Shown: positions 7,445 through 14,206 of the stretch, in pieces
Layout: each line of letters begins with the position of its first letter
Position numbering within the stretch: position 1 is the first letter of the stretch
From: Nocardioidaceae bacterium
GTDB taxonomy: Bacteria; Actinomycetota; Actinomycetes; Propionibacteriales; Nocardioidaceae
Assembly: GCA_013811715.1 (NCBI GenBank)
Contig: JACCUS010000133.1
Span: 1-17,545, forward strand
DNA length: 17,545 nt
Direction of reading: 5' to 3'
Program-made: the position numbers and the translations under genes
The notes under the pieces: model-generated
What the model was told of the DNA's origin: nothing
Databases searched by the model: none
Seen by the model: the letters and a program-made list of their open reading frames with translations, nothing else

Positions 7445-7510
7445 GACGTTGCGCGTCTTGCCCTGCGACGTTGCGCGTCTCGTCCTCCGACGTTGCGCGT
7501 CTTGCCCTCG
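7445..7510 (+). repeat. Three tandem 22-bp repeats, left arm of a mirrored array
   Basis: GACGTTGCGCGTC recurs at 7445, 7467 and 7489, exactly 22 bp apart, each followed by a variant of TTGCCCT. Copies differ at only a few bases. The array starts about 11 bp after the DUF3145 stop. Confidence 0.85.
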
Positions 7511-7532
7511 GATTGCGGTCGACGGCAAGAAG

Positions 7533-7586
7533 TGCGACTTCGGACGGCTAGGACTGCGACTTCGGACGGCTAGGACTGCGACTTCG
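7533..7586 (-). repeat. Three tandem 22-bp repeats, right arm in inverted orientation
   Basis: TGCGACTTCGGACGGCTAGG recurs at 7533 and 7555, and its first 10 bases again at 7577: period 22. The reverse complement of 7519-7542 matches the left-arm copy at 7488-7511 at 18 of 24 positions, so this is the same element family in the opposite orientation. The last copy ends 3 bp before the accD stop codon. Confidence 0.8.
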
Positions 7587-7589
7587 GCG

Positions 7590-9032
7590 TTAGAGGGGGA
7601 TGTTGCCGTGCCTGCCGCCGGTACCGGTATCGGCGGCGGCCAACGCAGCGGCCAGAGCTGATCGGGTGGCCGCTGGCTCGACGACGTCGTCGACGACCCC
7701 GATCTCGACTGCCCTGTCGACGCCGCCGGCAAGCCGCTCGTGCTCGGCGGCGAGCTCGGCCTCGACCTTCGGACGCAGGTCGTCTGCGACAGCGGCCATC
7801 TTGCGGCGGTGCAGGATCCGGACGGCGGCGACCGCCCCCATGACAGCCACCTCGGCGCCGGGCCAGGCGAAAACCCGGGTGGCGCCCAGCGACCTGGAGT
7901 TCATCGCGATGTAGGCCCCCCCGTAGGCCTTACGGGTCACCAGCGTCACGCGCGGCACCTGCGCCTCGCTGAAGGCATGCAGCAGCTTGGCCCCTCGTCG
8001 TACGACGCCGTCCCACTCCTGGCCGACGCCCGGCAGGTAACCCGGCACGTCGACCACTACGACCAGCGGGACGCCGAACGCGTCGCACATCCGCACGAAC
8101 CGCGCCGCCTTCTCCGCCGACGGCGAGTCCAGGCATCCACCGAGCCGCAACGGGTTGTTCGCGATCACCCCGACGGTGCGGCCGCCGAGTCGGCCCAGCG
8201 CGGTGACGATGTTTGGCGCCCACCGCTGGTGCAGCTCGAGCATGGACTCACGGTCGAGCAGCTCCCCGACGAACGGGTGGACATCGTACGCCCGCCTCCG
8301 GCTCTGCGGCATCTGCTCGGAGAGGTCACGGTCCTCGACCGCGCGGACATCCAGCGAACCCTGGTTGCCGAGCAGCGCCACCAGCCGACGCGCCTCGCCC
8401 AGCGCGTGCGACTCCGAGTCGGCGAGGACGTGTACGACGCCGGACCGCCGGCCGTGCGGCTCCGGTCCACCGAGGCGCAGCATGTCGACGTCCTCACCCG
8501 TCACCGAGCGCACGACGTCCGGGCCGGTCACGAAGATCCGCCCGTCCGGGCCGAGGATCACCACGTCGGTCAGCGCCGGCCCGTAAGCGGCGCCACCGGC
8601 AGCGGGGCCGAGCACAACAGAGATCTGCGGCACCTTGCCCGACGCCTGTGTCATGGCGTGGAAGATCAGCCCGACCGCGTGTAGGGAGAGCACGCCCTCG
8701 GCCAGTCGGGCACCGCCGGAGTGCCACAGCCCCACGATCGGAGCGTCGTCCGCCAGCGCACGTTCGTAGGCGGCCACAACCACCTTGCATCCCTCGTGCC
8801 CCATGGCGCCACCCATCACCGTGGCGTCGGAGCAGAACGCGACCGTGTGGACGCCGTCGACGGGGCCGACGGCCGCGAGCATGCCGCTCTCGTCGTCGTC
8901 GCTGATCAGCTCGAAGGCCCCGCCGTCGAAGAACGCCGCGAGTCGCTTGCTCGGGTGGCGCGAATCCTGGTCGCGGGGCAGCTTGGTGGGCTTGGCCGGA
9001 GCTGTCGTCGGAGGGTTGTCGGTGGTGGTCAT
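7590..9032 (-). CDS. accD6: Acyl-CoA carboxylase carboxyltransferase (beta) subunit, AccD6-like
   Basis: 480 aa from the ATG at 9032, 13 nt after the fabF stop with GAGG in front. It has two crotonase-fold halves. The first has HSGGARL (104-110) and the oxyanion segment GPAAGGAAYGPAL (142-154). The second has VVDVPGYLPG and the AYGGAYIAMNS oxyanion region, then WPGAEVAVMGA. It transfers carboxylate from carboxybiotin to acetyl- or propionyl-CoA, giving malonyl- or methylmalonyl-CoA. Position last in a fabD-acp-KAS operon and the length match AccD6 of Mycobacterium tuberculosis (fabD-acpM-kasA-kasB-accD6), so it likely supplies malonyl-CoA for this pathway. The biotinylated alpha subunit is not in the window. 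Acyl specificity cannot be fixed by eye. Confidence 0.9.
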   Translation of the reverse strand: MTTTDNPPTTAPAKPTKLPRDQDSRHPSKRLAAFFDGGAFELISDDDESGMLAAVGPVDGVHTVAFCSDATVMGGAMGHEGCKVVVAAYERALADDAPIVGLWHSGGARLAEGVLSLHAVGLIFHAMTQASGKVPQISVVLGPAAGGAAYGPALTDVVILGPDGRIFVTGPDVVRSVTGEDVDMLRLGGPEPHGRRSGVVHVLADSESHALGEARRLVALLGNQGSLDVRAVEDRDLSEQMPQSRRRAYDVHPFVGELLDRESMLELHQRWAPNIVTALGRLGGRTVGVIANNPLRLGGCLDSPSAEKAARFVRMCDAFGVPLVVVVDVPGYLPGVGQEWDGVVRRGAKLLHAFSEAQVPRVTLVTRKAYGGAYIAMNSRSLGATRVFAWPGAEVAVMGAVAAVRILHRRKMAAVADDLRPKVEAELAAEHERLAGGVDRAVEIGVVDDVVEPAATRSALAAALAAADTGTGGRHGNIPL

Positions 9033-9045
9033 GGCCGCCTCGGGC

Positions 9046-10284
9046 TCAGGCTGAACGGAAGGCGATGGCGACGTTGTGGCCGCCAAAGCCGAAGGAGTTG
9101 TTGAGGGCTGCGATGTCGCCACCGGGCAGCGTCCGCTGCTCGGTGGCGATGTCGAGCTTGACCGCCGGGTCGAGGTTGTCGACGTTGATGGTCGGCGGTA
9201 CGACGCGGTGGTACAGCGCAAGCACCGTCGCCACCGACTCGAGTGCGCCCGCGGCCCCGAGCAGGTGTCCGGTCATCGACTTGGTGGAAGTGGTGATGAC
9301 GTGGTCGATCTCGCCGCCGAGCGCGTTGGTGATCGCTAGCACCTCGGCGACATCGCCTTGCGGCGTGGACGTCGCGTGGGCGTTGATGTGGATGACGTCT
9401 CTCGCGGCGAGCCGGCCCTCGACCAAGGCGAGCTGCATCGCACGCGTTGCGCCGACGCCCTCGGGGTCGGGCTGGGCGATGTCGTGGGAGTCGGCGGTGA
9501 CGCCCGCGCCCGCCACTTCGGCGTACACCCTTGCTCCGCGCGCTTCGGCATGCTCGGCGCTCTCGATGACCAGCATCGCGGCGCCCTCCCCGAGCACGAA
9601 CCCGTCCCGGTCGATGTCCCAGGGGCGAGACGCCCGCTCGGGGTCGTCGTTCCGGCGAGACAGCGCCATCATCTGCGCGAAGGCGGCCAGCGGCAGCGGG
9701 TGTACGGCGGCCTCGGTCCCGCCCACGGCGACCACGTCGGCGCGGCCGAGACGGATCATGTCGACGCCGTGGGCGATGGCCTCGTTGCCCGAGGCGCAGG
9801 CGGAGACAGGGGTGTGCACGCCGGCCCTTGCTCCGAGCGCGAGTCCCACGTTGGCTGCGGCGCTGTTCGGCATCAGCATCGGGATCGCCAACGGCGACAC
9901 CCTCCTGGGACCGTGCTCGTTCAGCCGGTCGTAGTTGCTCAGCAGCGTGATGATGCCGCCGATTCCCGACGCCACGGCGACACCGAGACGCTGGCTGTCG
10001 AGGTCCCCGTCGTCGAGGCCGGAGTCCCTCCATGCCTCGAGCGCGGCGACGAGCGCGAACTGGCCGGAGCGGTCCAGGCGGCGCGCCTTGACCCGGTCCA
10101 GCACCTCACCGGGCTCGACCGCGATGGTGGCGGCGACACGAGCGGGCAGCTCGGCGGCCCACTCTTCGGTGAGGGTGCGGGCGCCCGACGTGCCCGCCAG
10201 CAGCGCCCCCCAGGTCGTGGGAACGTCACCGCCAACGGGAGACGTCGCGCCGAGACCGGTCACGACGACGCGCTGGGAACTCAT
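9046..10284 (-). CDS. fabF: 3-oxoacyl-ACP synthase II
   Basis: 412 aa from the ATG at 10284. It condenses malonyl-ACP with growing acyl-ACP in the elongation steps of type II fatty acid synthesis. The catalytic triad is complete: Cys163 in VSACASGNE, His303 in NAHATSTPQGD and His340 in KSMTGHLLGAAGALE, the same numbering as E. coli FabF. The glycine-rich C-terminus FGFGGHNVAIAF is intact. It lies 53 bp after acpP, and accD follows 13 nt after its stop, so co-transcription is likely. Only one KAS II gene is present, against the kasA/kasB pair in mycobacteria. Confidence 0.95.
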   Translation of the reverse strand: MSSQRVVVTGLGATSPVGGDVPTTWGALLAGTSGARTLTEEWAAELPARVAATIAVEPGEVLDRVKARRLDRSGQFALVAALEAWRDSGLDDGDLDSQRLGVAVASGIGGIITLLSNYDRLNEHGPRRVSPLAIPMLMPNSAAANVGLALGARAGVHTPVSACASGNEAIAHGVDMIRLGRADVVAVGGTEAAVHPLPLAAFAQMMALSRRNDDPERASRPWDIDRDGFVLGEGAAMLVIESAEHAEARGARVYAEVAGAGVTADSHDIAQPDPEGVGATRAMQLALVEGRLAARDVIHINAHATSTPQGDVAEVLAITNALGGEIDHVITTSTKSMTGHLLGAAGALESVATVLALYHRVVPPTINVDNLDPAVKLDIATEQRTLPGGDIAALNNSFGFGGHNVAIAFRSA

Positions 10285-10337
10285 CAGGGGTTCACCTCGT
10301 GGATAGCAGGGATGCCGGTCCGGCGCGGCTGGGTTCG

Positions 10338-10586
10338 TCAGGAGCTCTGTGCGTTCTCGATGTAGGCGACCGCGTCGCCGACCGTCTTGAGGTTCTTCAC
10401 CTCGTTGTCGGGGATCTTCACTCCGAAGTTCTCCTCGGCGGCGACGACGACCTCGACCATCGACAGCGAGTCGACGTCGAGGTCGTCGACGAACGACTTG
10501 TCGAGCTGAACCTCCTCGGCGGGGATGCCGGCGACCTCGTTGACGATGTCGGCGAGTCCGGAGCGGATCTCCTCAGTGCTGGCCAT
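10338..10586 (-). CDS. acpP: Acyl carrier protein
   Basis: 82 aa, acidic, with the phosphopantetheine site DLDVDSLSMVEV (Ser40 in the DSL motif). The ATG at 10586 is preceded by AAAGGAG about 9 nt upstream. The protein shuttles acyl intermediates between FabD, FabH and FabF after activation by a PPTase (not in this window). Its place between fabH and fabF is the standard actinobacterial order. A 120-bp gap before it suggests its own promoter or RNA processing, in keeping with the high ACP demand of cells. Confidence 0.96.
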   Translation of the reverse strand: MASTEEIRSGLADIVNEVAGIPAEEVQLDKSFVDDLDVDSLSMVEVVVAAEENFGVKIPDNEVKNLKTVGDAVAYIENAQSS

Positions 10587-10706
10587 GTGTGGTGACTCCT
10601 TTGCTTGGTGGGACGCTAGTCGGTCGGTAGAGACGGTGATCGGTGTGAAGAGCTGTCGGCGTGGACGGCGGCGGGCGCTTTCGCGCGGTCGAGTCTCGGT
10701 GACGTG
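10587..10706 (-). promoter_or_regulatory. fabH-acpP intergenic region with small hairpin and weak -10
   Basis: This is the longest gap inside the fab operon. On the minus strand it has GCGC-GAAA-GCGC (10686-10675), a short hairpin with a GNRA-type loop soon after the fabH stop. A TAGCGT (10618-10613, TANNNT form) lies 26 nt upstream of the acpP start. No convincing -35 goes with it. A secondary acpP promoter or a processing point are both possible. Confidence 0.3.
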
Positions 10707-11711
10707 TCACGGCAGGGTAACCACCTGCGCGGCGTACGCGAGCCCGGCGCCGAAGGCGATGAACAGGGCGGTGTCGCCGCTCTTCGCCTCGCCCGACTCG
10801 AGCATGGCCGCGGCCGCCAGCGGGACCGAGGCAGCGGACGTGTTGCCCTGGTAGACGATGTCGCGGGCGATGGCAACGTGGTCGGGGAGCTTGAGCGCAC
10901 GTGCCATCGCGTCGACGATGCGCATGTTGGCCTGGTGGGGGATGAACGCGTCAAGGTCGTCGACGGTCATGCCGGCCCGGTCGAGCGCCTCTCGCGCGAC
11001 CTTCGCCATCTCGAACGACGCCCAGCGGAAGACGGGGTTGCCGTCCATCCGGAGGGTGGGCATCTCGCTCTGGTTCATCTCGACCACGTCCATCCAGTTC
11101 TCGTTCTGGCGGATCAGGTCGTACTTGGAGCCGTCGGCGCCCCACACCACCGGACCGACGCCCTCGACGTCCGCCGGCCCCATGACGGCAGCGCCGGCGC
11201 CGTCGGCGAAGATGAACGCGGTGCCGCGGTCGGTCGGGTCGGTGATGTCGGACAGCCGCTCGACACCGATGGCCAAGACGTACTTGGCGGTCCCGGAGCG
11301 CACCATGTCGGCGCCCAGGGCGACCCCGTGGCAGAAGCCCGCACACGCTGCTGAGATGTCGAAGGCGGCAGCCGGTGTCGCGCCCAGCTCTGCCGCGATG
11401 AGCGGGGCCACGGCGGGGGTCTGCATGAGGTGGGACACCGTGGCGACGACGACGCAGTCGATCTGCGCCGGGTCGACACCAGCCAGGTCCAGCGCCTTGC
11501 GCGACGCCGCGACGCTCATCATCTGCACCGTCTCGTGGGGCTCGGCGAAGCGACGCTCGATGATGCCCGAGCGGGTGCGGATCCATTCGTCGCTGGAGTC
11601 GATGTGTTCGCAGACCTCCGCGTTGGTGACCACCCGGCTGGGCCGGTATGCGCCGATGCCGAGGAGCCCGGCGTGTGCCGAGCCGGTTTGTGTCGAGATG
11701 GTGCCGGTCAT
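10707..11711 (-). CDS. fabH: 3-oxoacyl-ACP synthase III
   Basis: 334 aa from the ATG at 11711, which begins one base after the fabD TGA, so translation is probably coupled. It starts fatty acid chains by condensing acyl-CoA with malonyl-ACP. The triad Cys123 (ISAACAGFCHG), His259 (IPHQANMRI) and Asn290 (YQGNTSAASVP) is complete. A typical FabH N-terminus (LLGIGAYRPSRVVTN, SSDEWIRTRSGIIERR) is present. In actinomycetes this enzyme usually accepts branched and straight primers; specificity is not visible here. Length is normal. Confidence 0.95.
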   Translation of the reverse strand: MTGTISTQTGSAHAGLLGIGAYRPSRVVTNAEVCEHIDSSDEWIRTRSGIIERRFAEPHETVQMMSVAASRKALDLAGVDPAQIDCVVVATVSHLMQTPAVAPLIAAELGATPAAAFDISAACAGFCHGVALGADMVRSGTAKYVLAIGVERLSDITDPTDRGTAFIFADGAGAAVMGPADVEGVGPVVWGADGSKYDLIRQNENWMDVVEMNQSEMPTLRMDGNPVFRWASFEMAKVAREALDRAGMTVDDLDAFIPHQANMRIVDAMARALKLPDHVAIARDIVYQGNTSAASVPLAAAAMLESGEAKSGDTALFIAFGAGLAYAAQVVTLP

Positions 11712-11712
11712 G

Positions 11713-12894
11713 TCACTCGCTCTCGGGGTGCAGGCGGACGAGCGGCTGGCCCGGTGACACCAGGTCGCCGTCCTCGACGATCCACTCGACGATCGTCCCA
11801 CCGTACGGGGCCTGCACCGAGGTCGAGCCCCGCAGGTTCTGCACCTCGCCGACGACCGCATCGGGCACCAGCTGCGTGCCCATGGGGATGTCGCCGGACT
11901 GGTGGAAGGTGCCCTTGCCTGGGGAGACGAGCATCCGCCACGTCGGGGTGGAGTCGATCGGCGACGCGTCACCGTGCTTCTCGACGAAGGCTTGAGCGTC
12001 GTCGAGCTGGTCGGGAGTCTTGAGCGCCAACGTCTCCACGCCCCTTAGCTGCCGTCTGGCCATCCCGCTCAGTGTGCCGGCCGGCGGCATCTCGAGGATC
12101 CCGCTCACCTCGAGGTCTGCCATGGTCTGCATGCACAGGTCCCAGCGAACCGGGTGACTGACCTGGGAGACCAGCCGGGCCAGCACCTCTGGCCCGCTGT
12201 GGATGACCTGGCCGTCGCGGTTGGAGATCAGCCGGGTCCGGGTGTCGTGGGTGGACATCGCGCGCGCCAGTCGGCTGAGTACGTCGACGGCTGGCCGCAT
12301 GTGGTGGGTGTGGAAGGCGCCGGCGACGGTGAGCGGGACGAGCCGCGCCCTGTCCGGGGCGTCGTCGGCGAGCGCCTGCAACTGCTCCATCGTCCCTGCC
12401 GCTACCAGCTGGCCCGCCCCGTTGTCGTTGGCGGCGGTCAGCCGGTGCTGGTCGAGCTTGGCGAGCACCTGGTCGCGGTCTCCCCCCAAGATGGCGGTCA
12501 TGCCGGTCGGTGTGACAGCGGAGGCGGCGGCCATCGCGCGGCCACGCTCGCGGACGAACACCATCGCCTGCTCGGCAGTTATCACGCCGATGCCGGTGGC
12601 GGCGGAGATCTCACCGACACTGTGGCCGGCGACGGCGCCGACCCGGCCGAAGGCGTCGGCGGGGTGGGGGAACAGCGCGAGCGCCGCCAACAGCCCGGAC
12701 GCGACCAGGAGCGGCTGCGCGATCGCGGTGTCGCGGATCGTCTCGGCGTCGGCCTTGGTGCCGAAGTGCGTGAGGTCGAGACCACTCACCGCCGACAGCC
12801 AGTTGAGTCGGTCGGCGAAGTCGGGGTAGTCGAGCCACGGCTCGAGGAATCCGGGCGTCTGGGCGCCCTGGCCGGGCGCAACAATCACGAGCAC
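11713..12894 (-). CDS. fabD: Malonyl-CoA:ACP transacylase with C-terminal biotin-carrier-like domain
   Basis: 393 aa from the GTG at 12894 (start MLVIVAPGQGAQTPGF; an out-of-frame ATG lies just upstream). Residues 1-292 are a full FabD. GQGAQ, Ser92 in GHSVGE (usually GHSLGE), Arg117 in RERGRAM and His195 in AFHTHHM are all there. It moves malonyl from CoA to ACP. After a linker, residues 319-390 (bases 11940-11725) form an extra domain that follows the biotinyl carrier pattern: LVSPGKGTFHQ, a GTQL turn, GEVQNL, QAPYGGTIVEWIVEDGD, then SPGQPLVRL. The biotin-lysine box EAMKM reads EVQNL (350-354), with Asn353 at the Lys position, so it cannot be biotinylated there. Usual FabD length is about 310. 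It is the first gene of the fab operon. Confidence 0.94.
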   Translation of the reverse strand: MLVIVAPGQGAQTPGFLEPWLDYPDFADRLNWLSAVSGLDLTHFGTKADAETIRDTAIAQPLLVASGLLAALALFPHPADAFGRVGAVAGHSVGEISAATGIGVITAEQAMVFVRERGRAMAAASAVTPTGMTAILGGDRDQVLAKLDQHRLTAANDNGAGQLVAAGTMEQLQALADDAPDRARLVPLTVAGAFHTHHMRPAVDVLSRLARAMSTHDTRTRLISNRDGQVIHSGPEVLARLVSQVSHPVRWDLCMQTMADLEVSGILEMPPAGTLSGMARRQLRGVETLALKTPDQLDDAQAFVEKHGDASPIDSTPTWRMLVSPGKGTFHQSGDIPMGTQLVPDAVVGEVQNLRGSTSVQAPYGGTIVEWIVEDGDLVSPGQPLVRLHPESE

Positions 12895-12958
12895 CCGCCC
12901 ATCATGCCGTCTGCCGCTGGTTCCCCCGAGTTCCGCGACAACGAAAGTTGGCGGGGTG

Positions 12959-12981
12959 TCGTTGTGGGAAACCTACAAAGC
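12959..12981 (-). promoter_or_regulatory. Candidate FasR operator upstream of fabD
   Basis: On the minus strand GCTTTGTA-N7-CACAACGA has the same arm spacing as the perfect palindrome in front of fasR and agrees with it at 13 of 16 arm positions. It overlaps the fasR stop codon (12973-12975) and lies 64-87 nt upstream of the fabD start. Confidence 0.55.
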
Positions 12982-14148
12982 CGCAGTCCCGAGAAGTCGA
13001 CCCAAGGTGAGCGCGATCCGGAGGGTGTAGGCGTCGCGGGCCTCGCTCGGTGCCAGTCCGGTCACGTCGGCGATCCGCCGCAGCCGGTACCGCACGGTGT
13101 TGGGGTGGACGAAGAGCTGGCGGCTGGTGGCCTCGATCGAGCCGCTGGTGTCCAGGTAAGCCGTGAGGGTCTCGAGCAGCCCCGACCCCGCCTCCACCAG
13201 CGGCTGATAGACGGTCGACACCAGCTGCCGACGGGCATGGCCGTCGCCGGCCAGCGAACGCTCGGGCAGCAGGTCGTCGCTCGACACCGGGCGGGGCGCC
13301 TCGGGCCAGGCGATCGCGGCGCGCAGGCCGGCCACTGCCGCCCGGGCGGACACGCTGGCGACGAGCAGGTCCTCGACCAAAGGCCCGATCACGATCGCTC
13401 CGGAGCCGAAGTGTGGCGCAACCGCGCTGGCCGCCTTGTCCGGATCGTCCACGCCACCGAGCACAACAGCGAGTCGGTCGCCCTGGACGGCGCACAAAGC
13501 GTCGAGGCGGCTGTCCCGCGCGGACCTCTTGATCCCGTCTACGGCGATGGCCGAGTCACCACCGGGGGTGTGGCCGAGCACGACACACACGCCGCTGGTC
13601 GACGCCCAGCCGAGCGCGGTGGCGCGGGAGCGAACGGCCTCGTCGGCCTCGCCTCGCAGCACGGAGTCGACGATGAGCGCCTCGAGCCGGGCGTCCCAGG
13701 CGCCGCGCTGCTCCGCGGCGCGGGCGTAGACCTCGGCGGCGGCGAAGGCGATCTCGCGGGAGTAGAGCATCACCGCCTCACGAACGGCCGGCACGTCACG
13801 GGTGCTGACGACCTCTTCGATGTGCGCCTCCACGACAGCGATCGTGGTGCGCACCATCTCCACGGTCTGGTGCAGGGTGACGACGCCGGTGAGTTCTCGG
13901 GGCGCGTTGCCGAAGACGTCGGCAGACACGGTCTTGCTGTCGGCAGGATCGCGGAACCACTCCACGAACGACGAGATGCCGGCGCCGGCGATCATCCCGA
14001 TCCATGATCGCGCCTCCGCCGTGAGACCTCGAAACCAGGAAAAGTCCTCGTCCATCCTCGCGACGGCGGCCTGGGTCAGGCCGCCGATCGCCTTCTCCAA
14101 CCGCCGGGTCGCTGCGGGCCGCCCGGGAGACACGGGGTCGAGTGCCAT
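12973..14148 (-). CDS. fasR: PucR-family transcriptional regulator, FasR-like
   Basis: 391 aa from the ATG at 14148 (MALDPVSPGR). It is preferred over an upstream start at 14205 because a TAGGCT -10 lies 7 nt before it and the longer frame would cover the promoter palindrome. The C-terminus has the PucR helix-turn-helix GSIEATSRQLFVHPNTVRYR (336-355) plus LRRIADVTG. The middle resembles the GGDEF-like region of CdaR/PucR proteins (LAVVLGGVDDPDKA). In Streptomyces coelicolor FasR sits in front of fabDHPF and controls it; the same order holds here. The stop is 78 bp from fabD. It likely binds both palindromes described at 12959 and 14168, controlling itself and the operon. Confidence 0.88.
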   Translation of the reverse strand: MALDPVSPGRPAATRRLEKAIGGLTQAAVARMDEDFSWFRGLTAEARSWIGMIAGAGISSFVEWFRDPADSKTVSADVFGNAPRELTGVVTLHQTVEMVRTTIAVVEAHIEEVVSTRDVPAVREAVMLYSREIAFAAAEVYARAAEQRGAWDARLEALIVDSVLRGEADEAVRSRATALGWASTSGVCVVLGHTPGGDSAIAVDGIKRSARDSRLDALCAVQGDRLAVVLGGVDDPDKAASAVAPHFGSGAIVIGPLVEDLLVASVSARAAVAGLRAAIAWPEAPRPVSSDDLLPERSLAGDGHARRQLVSTVYQPLVEAGSGLLETLTAYLDTSGSIEATSRQLFVHPNTVRYRLRRIADVTGLAPSEARDAYTLRIALTLGRLLGTAAL

Positions 14149-14155
14149 GAGAGCG

Positions 14156-14161
14156 AGCCTA
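14156..14161 (-). promoter_or_regulatory. -10 element TAGGCT of the fasR promoter, leaderless type
   Basis: TAGGCT on the minus strand ends 7 nt before the fasR ATG, and there is no Shine-Dalgarno sequence. The -35 zone falls inside the palindrome at 14168-14190. Confidence 0.5.
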
Positions 14162-14167
14162 CTGTCT

Positions 14168-14190
14168 GCTTTGTGATATCTGCACAAAGC
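14168..14190. promoter_or_regulatory. Perfect palindrome between fasR and the PHP gene (candidate FasR operator)
   Basis: GCTTTGTG-ATATCTG-CACAAAGC has perfect 8-bp arms around 7 nt. It covers the -20 to -42 zone relative to the fasR start, a good position for autorepression. It also ends 16 nt before the PHP ATG, so it could affect both genes. Confidence 0.65.
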
Positions 14191-14206
14191 GAGGTGGTAC
14201 GGCAAG

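Larger units (their letters stand above)
7439..7588. terminator. Large imperfect hairpin between convergent genes, possible bidirectional terminator
   Basis: The two repeat arms are symmetric about position 7515 and could fold into one long, interrupted stem-loop. It fills the gap between the convergent DUF3145 and accD genes, where a bidirectional terminator would be expected. There is no T-run, so this is not a classical intrinsic terminator. Confidence 0.4.

Noticed and set aside
7445..7586. CRISPR-like array
   Set aside because: The repeats are directly adjacent with no unique spacers and reverse orientation halfway; no cas gene is nearby.
7312..7661. Small repetitive plus-strand frames across the repeat array
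   Set aside because: They arise because the 22-bp repeats lack stops in some frames; they overlap the ends of DUF3145 and accD and have no ribosome site.
11713..11940. FabD extension as a separate gene joined by a sequencing error
   Set aside because: The frame is open throughout, there is no start codon with a ribosome site at the domain border, and fabH starts one base after the fused stop.
12154..14007. 617-codon open frame on the plus strand
   Set aside because: It lies wholly antisense to fabD and fasR, both of which have full conserved motifs. Long antisense frames are a normal by-product of high GC, and its translation shows no family motif.
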